Shown here: positions 56,273-64,000 of the stretch, one piece after another
Layout of the letters: the number at the start of each line of letters is the position of its first letter
Position numbering within the stretch: the stretch's first letter is position 1
From: Arthrobacter globiformis
Lineage (GTDB): Bacteria > Actinomycetota > Actinomycetes > Actinomycetales > Micrococcaceae
NCBI RefSeq assembly: GCF_030818015.1
Contig: NZ_JAUSZX010000001.1
Location: forward strand, 930,001-994,000
Reading direction: 5' to 3'
Length of the DNA stretch: 64,000 nt
Made by a program: the position numbers and the translations under genes
Notes under the pieces: model-generated
Seen by the model: only the letters and a program-made list of their open reading frames with translations
Told to the model about the DNA's origin: nothing
Databases searched by the model: none

Positions 56273-59200
56273 GGATCCTCAGCCCCTTCGGTGTGGAGTA
56301 TGCGCCGGCGGCAGTCAGTGCCGATGCCGCAGGGGTGTCGAGGATGCCGTGGCCGTTGACCTTTTCCATGACGAGCTTGTCCACTGCCCCGCGCTTCACC
56401 ACGTCCACGAGGGCTCCGGCAGCGGCGGCGAGGACGGATTCGTCTTCCGTGAAGACCAGCAGCGTCTTGCCGCCCCGTTCGACATACAGCACCAGTGCAC
56501 CGTCGACCAGCACCACCAGCGCACCGGCCTTCCGCCCCGGGCGGTGCCCGCTGCCGGCTTCGACGTTGCCGGCAGGCCAGGGCAGAGCGGCGCCGTAGGG
56601 GTTGGCCGGATCTGTTGCCGCCAGGGCCAGCGCCACGGGTTCCGGCTTGGCCAGCTGGGCGTCTTCGGTATACGAGCGCAGCCGGTCGACGGTAGCGGGC
56701 ACGGCGAACTGGGCAGCGCCGAGATGTTCGATGAAGTACCCCCGCCTGCACCGTCCGGCCTCCTCCAGCCGGGCCAGGACCTTGTACATGAGCCCGAATC
56801 CGCCCAGGATGTTCTCGGCCATGACTGATCCGCGCGTGACCACGCCGTACCTGTCGAGGAGCAGCTCAGCGGTTGCACGGGCGTGGATGGTGGGGTCGAG
56901 CTCGGGCGTCGGGAGCGCGGACCAGCGCCCGGCCGCCAGCGGCGGGGTGGGGACTGCGCCGCTGACTGATCCGTAGCGTCCACCGGACAGGCCCGGCGAA
57001 CCGAGCAGCCCCGTGCCGTGCGACCGTCCCAGCCGGCTGAGGCGCGGGGCCCTGGCCCGGGGGGCCCGCGCGACCTGCCGGTGGGCTGTGTGTCCGCCAG
57101 CGATCAGGGCCCGGACCGGGGCGAACGTGTCCCCGGTGATCCGGCCGGCCCACGCAAGATCCCAGATGGCGGACACGACGTCCTGGTCGCCCAGCACCGC
57201 GTCCATACCGCCGGCAATGTCCGTCAGCTGCCGGAAAAAGTAGCCGCCGCCGTTGGCCTGCAGGTGGTCCAGCAGCCGACGCTGGGCGTCACCCGGTTCA
57301 AAGTCAGGGGCCGGATTCAGGGTCAGTTCCACCGAATCCGCGAGGTGCAGGCTGATCCAGCCGTCGTTGCCCGGCAGCGCGCCGGCACCCGACCAGAGGA
57401 CCTCCCCGGCGGCCATGAGTTCGTCGAGCATGGCGGGCTGGTAGTTGGACACCCGGCCGGCAAGTACCAGCGGTTCCCAGGCGGAGGCGGGTATGGGCAC
57501 GCCGGAAAGCTGGTCCACGGCGGTGATGATGCCGTCGAGTCCGCGCAGCGCCGGCTGTCCCCGTCCCGCGCCCGGTGTGCGGACATGTTGCCAGGCGGGC
57601 AGGAACCTGCCGTAGGCGGTGATATCAACGGGCTCCACTTCTGCCCGCAGTGCGGCGAGCGAGCGGCGGCGGAGCTTGCGGAGGACTTCGGCGTCGCACC
57701 ATTCGCTGCCAGCCAGGGCCACGGCCGCCGAGGCAACGGCCGACGCAGCCGCCGCTTCCGCGACGGGGTCAAGTCCGGATCCGGCATCGGAATAGGGCAT
57801 GGCGGTGGAGCCTTTGCCGGCAGCGGACTGGCCGGCAGCGGGCTCGGCGTGGGGCCGGAATTCGCCTTCCACCACGCGGCCGTCAGCCGCCAGCCGCTTC
57901 AGGGCAGTTCCGACGACGGCGGCACCAAGTCCCAGCCTGGCCGCGGCTTCGGTGGCCGTGAACGGACCGTGCGTGCGGGCGTAGCGTGAGACGAGGTCGC
58001 CCAGGGGGTCGGCCACCGGTTCGATGAAGGCGAGGGGGACGCCCATGGGCAGCGGGACACCGATGGCGTCGCGCAGCCTGGCGGCGTCTTCCACCGCGGC
58101 GAAGCGTTCGACGCCGGCGACGGTCACCTTGATGGCCCGGTTAGCCCGCTGGAGGGCGGCGAGGTGGGCGGCGGCTTCGGCAGTTGTTGCTTGGGAAGCC
58201 GGGGTTTCGACAGGCTCAACCAGCGGGGTGTCGGCTTCGACAGGCTCAGCCGGCGTGGTTTCGGCGGGCTCAGCCGGCGGGGCAAGCCTGGCGGCGACTT
58301 CCCCTGAGTCCAGTGGTCCGAGCAGCCGGAGAAGATCGGCCACCCCCTCCATACCCCGGACTTTCCGGTCTGGGACAAGGCGCTGCAGCTCGCGTTCTGT
58401 GGCGTCGATGACCCGGGCGTCCAGGAGCTCGCGCAGTTCCACACGCCCCAGGAGTTCGTTGAGCAGCGTGGAGTCGAGCGCCAGCGCAGCCGCCCGGCGC
58501 TCGGCGAGCGGGGAATCCCCTTCGTAAAGAAACTGCGCCACGTAGCCGAACAGCAGGGATTTGGCGAACGGGGACGGCTGCTGGGTAGTGGTCTGGACAA
58601 TCCGGAGTTCGCGCCGTTCAACCGAGGCGGCGATATCCTTCAGGGCCGGCAGGTCGTACACATCCTGCAGGCATTCGCGGACGGTCTCCAGCACGATCGG
58701 GAACGACGGGTATTTCCGGGCGACATCCAACAGTTGGGCTGACCGCTGCCGCTGCTGCCACAGCGGCTGCCGCTTGCCGGGTGTCTGCCGCGGCAGCAGC
58801 AGGGCGCGCGCCGCACACTCGCGGAAGCGGGAAGCGAACAGCGCGCTGCCGCCCACCTCGGCGGTGACAATCTGCTCCAGCTCCTCGGGGTCGAACAGGA
58901 ACAACTCGGCGCCGGGAGGCTCGTCCTCCATCATCGGCACGCGGAGCACGATGCCGTCGTCGGCCGCCATGGCGGACCCGTCCAGGCCGTACCGCTGGTG
59001 CAGCCGCTGGCCCACGGCGAGGGCCCACGGCGCATGGACCGGCATTCCGAACGGGCTGTGCAGAATAACCCGCCAGTCGCCGAGTTCATCGTGGAAGCGT
59101 TCCACCACGAGGGTCGTGTCGCTGGGTACCACCTCCGTGGCCAGCTTCTGTTCGGACAGGTACTGCAGGAGGTTGTTCGCGGCGAAGTTGTCAAGGCCGC

Positions 59201-61376
59201 TGGCCTTGCAGCGTTCGGTGGCGGGGCCGACGTCGGACGCTGACAGCTCGCGGACGAACGCGCCGAGGGCGCGGCCCAGGTCCACGGGGCGTCCCAACGA
59301 GTCGCCCTTCCAGAAGGGAAGTTTGCCGGGCTGGCCGAAGGCGGGCGAGACGAGCACGCGGTCGTGCGTGATGTCCTCGATCTTCCAGCTGGTGGCGCCG
59401 AGCGCGAAGATGTCGCCGACGCGGGATTCGTAGACCATTTCCTCGTCGAGCTCGCCGACCCGCCGGCCGCCCTTGGCCGGGGCCGTGCCCTTGCCGTCTC
59501 CCGCTCCGGCCGGCGAGGCTGATCCCTCGGTCTCCGTGCCAATGATGTAGACGCCGAACAGCCCGCGGTCCGGGATGGTGCCGCCGGACGTGACGGCCAG
59601 GCGCTGGGAGCCGGGCCTGCCCTCGATGGTCCCGGCGTTGCGGTCCCAGACGATACGGGGGCGGAGCTCGGCGAATTCATCCGAGGGGTAGCGGCCTGCC
59701 AGCAGGTCCAGCGTGGCCTCGAAGGCGGACCGGGGGAGCGTGGCGAACGGGGCCGAGCGGCGGACGGTGGAGAACCATTCCTCCACGTCTATGCTGCCCA
59801 GCGCGGTTGCCGCGACGGTCTGCTGGGCCAGGATGTCCAGGGGGTTGGCTGGCACGCTCAGCCGCTCGATCTTGCCGTCCAGCATGCGCTCAACGGTGAT
59901 GGCGGTGTGCACGAGGTCCGCCCGGTGCTTCGGGAACAGGTAGCCCTGGGAGATCTCGCCCACCTGGTGCCCGGCGCGGCCCACCCGCTGCAGCCCGCTG
60001 GCCACCGATGGCGGCGACTCGACCTGCACGACGAGATCCACGGCGCCCATGTCGATGCCGAGTTCCAGCGATGACGTGGCCACCACGCAGCGCAGCCGGC
60101 CGGACTTGAGGTCGTCCTCGATCAGGGCGCGCTGGTCCTTGGACACGGAGCCGTGGTGGGCCCGGGCCAGCAGCGGCTCGGCCCCCGCGGTGCTTCCCGC
60201 CTGCGCCATCATGTGCGCAGGTGTGGCGGTCGACGTCGGGACACTTCCGGGCAGGGGTGGAGCGGGCTCATCCCAGCCTCCGCCCACCGTCAGGAGCTGG
60301 CGCTCCGCGTGGATTTCGTTGAGCCGCGCGGTCAGGCGTTCGGCAAGCCGGCGCGAGTTGGCAAAGACGATAGTGGACTGGTTGGCCAGCACAAGGTCCA
60401 CGATCTTTTCCTCCACATGAGGCCAGATGGAGGCCTGCGGCTGCAGACCGGAGGCCGGCCCGGAATCGAAGGCTCCGGCGGCGCCCTGGAGATCGGACAT
60501 GTCCTCCACGGGGACAGATACGGTGAGGTCCCAGTTCTTCCGCGAGGGCGGGGCCACGATCTCCACCGGTGCCGAACCGGCCAGGAACTGCGCCACGAGT
60601 TCCCTCGGCTCGACGGTGGCCGAGAGCCCGATCCGCTGCGCCGGCGCGGCGAGCAAAGCGTCAAGCCGCTCGAGCGAGACGGCGAGATGCGCGCCGCGCT
60701 TGGTGCCGGCCACGGCGTGGACCTCGTCCACGATGACGGTGTCCACCTCGCTGAGCGTTTCCCGCGCCCTGGAGGTGAGCATCAGGAAGAGGGACTCGGG
60801 GGTGGTGATCAGGATGTCCGGCGGGTTGCTGAGCAAGGAGCGGCGCTCGGAGGCGGGGGTATCGCCGGACCGGACTCCGACGGTGATCAGGGGAGCCGGC
60901 AGGTCCAGCCGCTTGGCGGTCTGGGTGATGCCGATGAGCGGGGACCGGAGGTTGCGTTCGACGTCGACGCCAAGCGCCTTGAGCGGGGAAATATACACTA
61001 CCCGGGTTTTCCGCTTGGGCTTCCGTGTCCGGGGCTGTCTGGGCCTGGCTCCGGCGGGGGGTTCTTCAACGCGGGGCAGCACTTCAGCGTCCGGCAAAGC
61101 AGCGGCGGCTGCAGCCGACCCGGACACCAGGAGCCGGTCCAGCGCCCAGAGGAACGCCGCGAGGGTTTTGCCGGAGCCAGTGGGGGCGACCACCAGGGCG
61201 TGTGAACCCGACGAAATCGCGTTCCAGGCCCCCTGCTGGGCGGGGGTGGGCTCGGAGAATGCACCGAGGAACCACTCCCTGGTGGGCCGGCTGAACTGGC
61301 CCATGGAGTCCCCGGTGGACGTGCCGGCGGAATTGCCGGCGGGCTCCTGCGACTGCATGCCTCCATCATGCCTCAC
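56265..61376 (-). CDS. lhr: Lhr-type ATP-dependent helicase
   Basis: A large (1703-residue) superfamily 2 DNA-repair helicase. The core has Walker A APTGSGKTLAAFLWA (about 62-70), TPESLFLMLTS, the DEVH box VIVDEVHAVAGTKRG, ATSSLELGIDMGAVD and QRVGRAGHQVGE. The long C-terminal half is the Lhr-specific region with WH and beta-barrel parts. Around residues 1034-1058 is a low-complexity stretch with VEPVET-type repeats encoded by a repeated DNA element. GTG at 61376 and ATG at 61358 are both possible starts; the latter has GGAGG very close. Overlaps nei2 by 8 nt. M. smegmatis Lhr acts in DNA repair and is damage-inducible. Confidence 0.93.
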   Translation of the reverse strand: MRHDGGMQSQEPAGNSAGTSTGDSMGQFSRPTREWFLGAFSEPTPAQQGAWNAISSGSHALVVAPTGSGKTLAAFLWALDRLLVSGSAAAAAALPDAEVLPRVEEPPAGARPRQPRTRKPKRKTRVVYISPLKALGVDVERNLRSPLIGITQTAKRLDLPAPLITVGVRSGDTPASERRSLLSNPPDILITTPESLFLMLTSRARETLSEVDTVIVDEVHAVAGTKRGAHLAVSLERLDALLAAPAQRIGLSATVEPRELVAQFLAGSAPVEIVAPPSRKNWDLTVSVPVEDMSDLQGAAGAFDSGPASGLQPQASIWPHVEEKIVDLVLANQSTIVFANSRRLAERLTARLNEIHAERQLLTVGGGWDEPAPPLPGSVPTSTATPAHMMAQAGSTAGAEPLLARAHHGSVSKDQRALIEDDLKSGRLRCVVATSSLELGIDMGAVDLVVQVESPPSVASGLQRVGRAGHQVGEISQGYLFPKHRADLVHTAITVERMLDGKIERLSVPANPLDILAQQTVAATALGSIDVEEWFSTVRRSAPFATLPRSAFEATLDLLAGRYPSDEFAELRPRIVWDRNAGTIEGRPGSQRLAVTSGGTIPDRGLFGVYIIGTETEGSASPAGAGDGKGTAPAKGGRRVGELDEEMVYESRVGDIFALGATSWKIEDITHDRVLVSPAFGQPGKLPFWKGDSLGRPVDLGRALGAFVRELSASDVGPATERCKASGLDNFAANNLLQYLSEQKLATEVVPSDTTLVVERFHDELGDWRVILHSPFGMPVHAPWALAVGQRLHQRYGLDGSAMAADDGIVLRVPMMEDEPPGAELFLFDPEELEQIVTAEVGGSALFASRFRECAARALLLPRQTPGKRQPLWQQRQRSAQLLDVARKYPSFPIVLETVRECLQDVYDLPALKDIAASVERRELRIVQTTTQQPSPFAKSLLFGYVAQFLYEGDSPLAERRAAALALDSTLLNELLGRVELRELLDARVIDATERELQRLVPDRKVRGMEGVADLLRLLGPLDSGEVAARLAPPAEPAETTPAEPVEADTPLVEPVETPASQATTAEAAAHLAALQRANRAIKVTVAGVERFAAVEDAARLRDAIGVPLPMGVPLAFIEPVADPLGDLVSRYARTHGPFTATEAAARLGLGAAVVGTALKRLAADGRVVEGEFRPHAEPAAGQSAAGKGSTAMPYSDAGSGLDPVAEAAAASAVASAAVALAGSEWCDAEVLRKLRRRSLAALRAEVEPVDITAYGRFLPAWQHVRTPGAGRGQPALRGLDGIITAVDQLSGVPIPASAWEPLVLAGRVSNYQPAMLDELMAAGEVLWSGAGALPGNDGWISLHLADSVELTLNPAPDFEPGDAQRRLLDHLQANGGGYFFRQLTDIAGGMDAVLGDQDVVSAIWDLAWAGRITGDTFAPVRALIAGGHTAHRQVARAPRARAPRLSRLGRSHGTGLLGSPGLSGGRYGSVSGAVPTPPLAAGRWSALPTPELDPTIHARATAELLLDRYGVVTRGSVMAENILGGFGLMYKVLARLEEAGRCRRGYFIEHLGAAQFAVPATVDRLRSYTEDAQLAKPEPVALALAATDPANPYGAALPWPAGNVEAGSGHRPGRKAGALVVLVDGALVLYVERGGKTLLVFTEDESVLAAAAGALVDVVKRGAVDKLVMEKVNGHGILDTPAASALTAAGAYSTPKGLRIRA
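58203..58275. repeat. Three TTCGACAGGCTCAACC-type units inside lhr
   Basis: Units at 58203-58221, 58233-58251 and 58257-58275, spaced 30 and 24 nt, each a variant of GGTTTCGACAGGCTCAACC. On the coding strand they read as repeated TPAEPVE/VEPVETP-type peptide. The first unit contains the exact complement of the intergenic element at 22569-22585. Confidence 0.7.
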
Positions 61377-61409
61377 GGTACTGACACCTATAGGAACATC
61401 AGGTATGCC

Positions 61410-62900
61410 CTACCCGGCCGGGGGAAGGTCGCGGGTGGCCGGGCCCTCAAGGACCTGCCCGTCGCTGCTGAACCGGGAGCCGTGGAGCGGGCAGTCCCAG
61501 GACTTCTCGTTGTCGTTCCAGTGCAGGATTCCGCCCAGATGCGTGCATACCGCGGACAGGCTGCACGTCGTTCCGTCAACAGTGGACGTGGCCACGGGCT
61601 TCCGGCCGCTCATCGCCACGGTGCCCGTGCCCTCGGCCGGCACGGCGCCGTCCGCCGGTGGAAGCTTTTTCAGCCTGCCCCAGTCCTTTGCCAGCGTGGC
61701 GGCCACTCCGGCATTCAGAGTCACGGCCGAGGCTGCGCCCGGAGGCGATGTCACCCGGCGGTGGATGGTGTTGGCCCACGGCAGCTGGCCTCCGAGGATG
61801 TCCGCGGTGATTCCCAGAGATGCGGCCACCGCGTTGGTCATGCCCCATTTGTTGTAACCGGTGGCGAAGAAGATGCGTCCGCGGCCGCGGGGGAGCTTGC
61901 CGAAGAACGGCATGAGGTTGGTGGCCTGGTAATCCTGCGCGGACCACGTGTGGGTGACGGCGGCAACGGGGAAGTGCTGCCGCGCCCAGGACAGGACATC
62001 CTCCAGATGCGCCTGTTCCGAGCGTGCCTTTCCCACCGGATGCCCGTTGCCGCCCACGAGGAGCAGATTCCGGCCGTCCGCCGGGTAGTCCCGGATGGAA
62101 CGCACGGGCTGCTCGACGGACAGGTACATGCCTTCGGGCGGTGTCGCATCTCCGGTCAGCTCCAGGGCTGCGGCGTAGGAGCGGTTTGGCTTGAGTTTGG
62201 CGAAGTAGAGGCCGCGGTTCAGGATCGGGCTGCCCGTGGCCAGCACTACCGAGTCGGCCTGGACCGATCCGCGGTCAACGTGGATGGTTGACGGCCCTGC
62301 GCCGGTGACGTTCCGGACCCGCACCCCTGTGACAATCCTGCCGCCGTGGCTCCGGACGTCCTCTGCCAGTGCAGTCAGTACATCCATGGGGTTGATCTGG
62401 GCCTGACCGCGGAGGCGCACAGCTCCCCGCACGGGAAACGGCAGGCCCGCATCCCGGACGTAGTCCACCTCCAAGTCGGCGCCGAGGGCCGCGACAAGCT
62501 CCCCGCGGACGGCTTCCGTGCCCTGCGGCGTGGTGGCGTAGGTGTAGGCGTCGCGCACCTGGAACGGCACACCGCGCTGCTCGAGATACCGCAGCAGCCA
62601 CGCCTGTCCCTCCCGGTTGCCGGAGACGTAGGCGTCCACCACCTTCTGGGGGTACTGCTGCCGGAGGGCAGACAGCACGGTACCCTGCAGCAGGGTGACT
62701 TTGGCGGTGGTGTTGCCGGTTGCCACGGCGCCCAGCCCGCGTGCCTCCAGAACAAGCACGTCCTGTCCCGAGCGGGCCAGCAGCAGCGCCGTGGTCAGGC
62801 CGGTCAATCCCGCACCCACCACCGCGGTGTCAAAGGACTCGCCGGGAGTGAACGGATCGCTCGTGAAAGTGTCGGTACGGTCCAACCAGAGTGACGTCAC
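61410..62900 (-). CDS. FAD-dependent oxidoreductase with C-terminal Rieske domain
   Basis: A 496-residue protein. The FAD dinucleotide motif is VVGAGLTGLTTALLLARSG (about 24-42). DAO-type sections follow, and GRIFFATGYNKWGMTNAVAAS is the typical second flavin motif. The C-terminal Rieske domain has CTHLGG and CPLHGS, an intact 2Cys-2His [2Fe-2S] ligand set. This FAD-Rieske layout is common in actinobacteria; physiological substrates are not known. GTG at 62900 (VTSLWLDRTDTF) follows AGG; a TTG at 62909 is the other option. No neighbour indicates a pathway. Confidence 0.88.
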   Translation of the reverse strand: MTSLWLDRTDTFTSDPFTPGESFDTAVVGAGLTGLTTALLLARSGQDVLVLEARGLGAVATGNTTAKVTLLQGTVLSALRQQYPQKVVDAYVSGNREGQAWLLRYLEQRGVPFQVRDAYTYATTPQGTEAVRGELVAALGADLEVDYVRDAGLPFPVRGAVRLRGQAQINPMDVLTALAEDVRSHGGRIVTGVRVRNVTGAGPSTIHVDRGSVQADSVVLATGSPILNRGLYFAKLKPNRSYAAALELTGDATPPEGMYLSVEQPVRSIRDYPADGRNLLLVGGNGHPVGKARSEQAHLEDVLSWARQHFPVAAVTHTWSAQDYQATNLMPFFGKLPRGRGRIFFATGYNKWGMTNAVAASLGITADILGGQLPWANTIHRRVTSPPGAASAVTLNAGVAATLAKDWGRLKKLPPADGAVPAEGTGTVAMSGRKPVATSTVDGTTCSLSAVCTHLGGILHWNDNEKSWDCPLHGSRFSSDGQVLEGPATRDLPPAG

Positions 62901-63059
62901 GTGTCTCAACCTGCCTTTGGCCTGCGTCTTTGTCGCGAGGCGTTCCCGCGGCAGGCCTGGTGCTGCCCGCCAGGACCCCGACGTAATCGTAAGTGTACTT
63001 ACGGAGTTAGGGTCCGAACAGGCTTGGAACAGGGCAAGTTGCTCGGGGCAAGCTTTGCG

Positions 63060-63746
63060 TCAGCGGGCCTGGAATGCCCCGATGCTCAGGAGCTCAATGG
63101 AGGCATTGCTGCAGGCATCCAAGGGCCGGGCCACGAACAGCGATGCAGTGTCCTCCGGCGGGTAGATCCGGAATCCGGCAGCAGCGGTCTTCTTGCAGTC
63201 CGGGTAGTTCCCTGCCTGCGTGTAACGGAGCACCGCGGTGCCCGACTTCCCGGGTGCCAGCAGGACATCCTGGACGGCGACGGAGGTGTCGCGCTGGGCC
63301 GGGGCCCCGATCGGTGGGCCGTTGGGTCCGGTGGTCAGGGACACGCCCGCGAACCCCTTTAGGTGGCAGGCAGACTTGCCGCTGTTGGTGAGGATCAGCT
63401 CCATGTAGACGCTGCCGGCGGCACCGCCGCCCGTGGCATCGGTGGTGGCCTCCAGTCCTGGGGCCTTGCACAGCTGGGTGCCGGCGGCGGTGGACTGCGG
63501 TTCCGCTGACGTCGAAGTTGGCGAAGCGGGCTGCGGTTGGGACGGCGAAGCAGAGGGCGACGGCGGGGTGGAAGCTTCGGGGGCTGCCTGCGTGCTGGGG
63601 GTGGCTGAGCCGGTTGCCGGTCCGGTTGCCGGTTCAGTTGTCCCCTGGGTGGCGGGCTGGCTTGGTCCGCAAGCGGTGAGCAGCAGCACCAGTGCGGCAG
63701 CCGCCGTCGTGCCTATTAGTCCGTTGTTGATTCGCTGAGGCCTCAT
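63060..63746 (-). CDS. DUF4232 lipoprotein
   Basis: A 228-residue exported lipoprotein (signal with lipobox LLTACG, Cys26). A Pro/Ser/Thr/Ala-rich linker (about 28-88) leads to a DUF4232-type beta domain (YMELILTNSGKSACHLKGFAGVSL, GTAVLRYTQAGNYPDCKKT, ASLFVARPLDACSN). Four cysteines could form disulfides outside the membrane. Function of the family unknown. Actinobacteria carry many such cell-envelope lipoproteins. Confidence 0.85.
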   Translation of the reverse strand: MRPQRINNGLIGTTAAAALVLLLTACGPSQPATQGTTEPATGPATGSATPSTQAAPEASTPPSPSASPSQPQPASPTSTSAEPQSTAAGTQLCKAPGLEATTDATGGGAAGSVYMELILTNSGKSACHLKGFAGVSLTTGPNGPPIGAPAQRDTSVAVQDVLLAPGKSGTAVLRYTQAGNYPDCKKTAAAGFRIYPPEDTASLFVARPLDACSNASIELLSIGAFQAR

Positions 63747-64000
63747 GGCTTTAACATTGCGGGCGTTCCCACCGGAGTCAACGAAGGCGCGGCGGACACC
63801 CTGATTTGATGGCAGGATTGTGACCTAAGCTCGCGGACTCCATCCGTTCGGTTCAGGACGGTTATAGCCGACGCTGATGCAACGATAAACCAGTTTGCTA
63901 TCGCAGAATTAGCCAATGTCGCGGTAAAAGTTGCGTTGATCTGCAGATTTCGGTGTGCCAAACTGATCTTGGTCTCGCTTGTCCATACCTTGTAGGAAGC
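63747..64000. other. Intergenic region at the window end
   Basis: 254 nt that is less GC-rich than the rest of the window from about 63830 on. A 72-codon frame on the minus strand (63743-63961) overlaps the DUF4232 start by 4 nt and has no recognisable protein features, so I do not call it. The region likely holds a promoter for a gene beyond the window. Confidence 0.4.

Noticed and set aside
63743..63961. 72-codon minus-strand gene
   Set aside because: No domain, no signal, poor start context; overlaps the start of the DUF4232 gene.

Overview
The window is about 64 kb of high-GC chromosomal DNA from an actinobacterium. Gene content and protein character point to an Arthrobacter / Pseudarthrobacter-type soil Micrococcaceae. 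The pointers are a RamB-controlled glyoxylate shunt, PEP carboxylase, a DtxR-type iron box, a MocR-YczE pair, a Lhr-Nei2 pair and an aerobic group 1h-type [NiFe] hydrogenase operon. Genes are dense, often with 4-nt or 8-nt stop/start overlaps. I see no tRNA, rRNA, CRISPR array, transposase or prophage gene. This looks like ordinary chromosome with a few accessory modules.

Layout: 1-5.2 kb, tail of a CynX-type transporter, then malate synthase, isocitrate lyase and the divergent RamB-type regulator. 5.3-10.1 kb, an operon of response regulator, sensor kinase and a TAXI-type binding lipoprotein, divergent from an MHS-family permease. 10.3-14 kb, pyruvate:quinone oxidoreductase, a DUF1801 protein and a lipoprotein serpin. 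14.1-18.4 kb, ThiD-type kinase, YhhQ-type queuosine-precursor transporter with a structured leader, an AbiEi/DUF559-like protein and tRNA-guanine transglycosylase. 18.4-24.4 kb, SRPBCC, Nudix-like, VOC and YdeI proteins and a GH32 fructanase. 24.4-28.3 kb, a ferric iron ABC transporter behind an iron box. 28.4-33 kb, a frameshifted GH76 gene, a beta-oxidation pair (SDR and acyl-CoA dehydrogenase) and a DUF1684 protein. 33.1-39.1 kb, PEP carboxylase and a second metal/siderophore ABC operon. 39.3-49.6 kb, the hydrogenase locus. 49.7-64 kb, DedA, macro-domain, RluA-type, MocR/YczE, Nei2 and Lhr genes, a FAD-Rieske oxidoreductase and a DUF4232 lipoprotein.

The richest region is the hydrogenase operon, read leftward: hypA, hypB, small subunit, large subunit, a NifU/Rieske-like fusion, DUF5947, DUF6084, a 456-aa unknown, a 39-aa membrane miniprotein, maturation protease, hypC and an acidic disordered protein. 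The small subunit has the Cys-x-x-Asp proximal-cluster motif and no Tat signal, as expected for oxygen-insensitive, high-affinity H2-scavenging enzymes. hypD, hypE and hypF are not in the window and must lie elsewhere. Other themes are acetate/fatty-acid use (aceA, aceB, ramB, acyl-CoA dehydrogenase, poxB, ppc), two iron/metal importers and queuosine salvage. Several families of intergenic palindromes recur across the window, and one repeat unit has become part of the lhr coding sequence.
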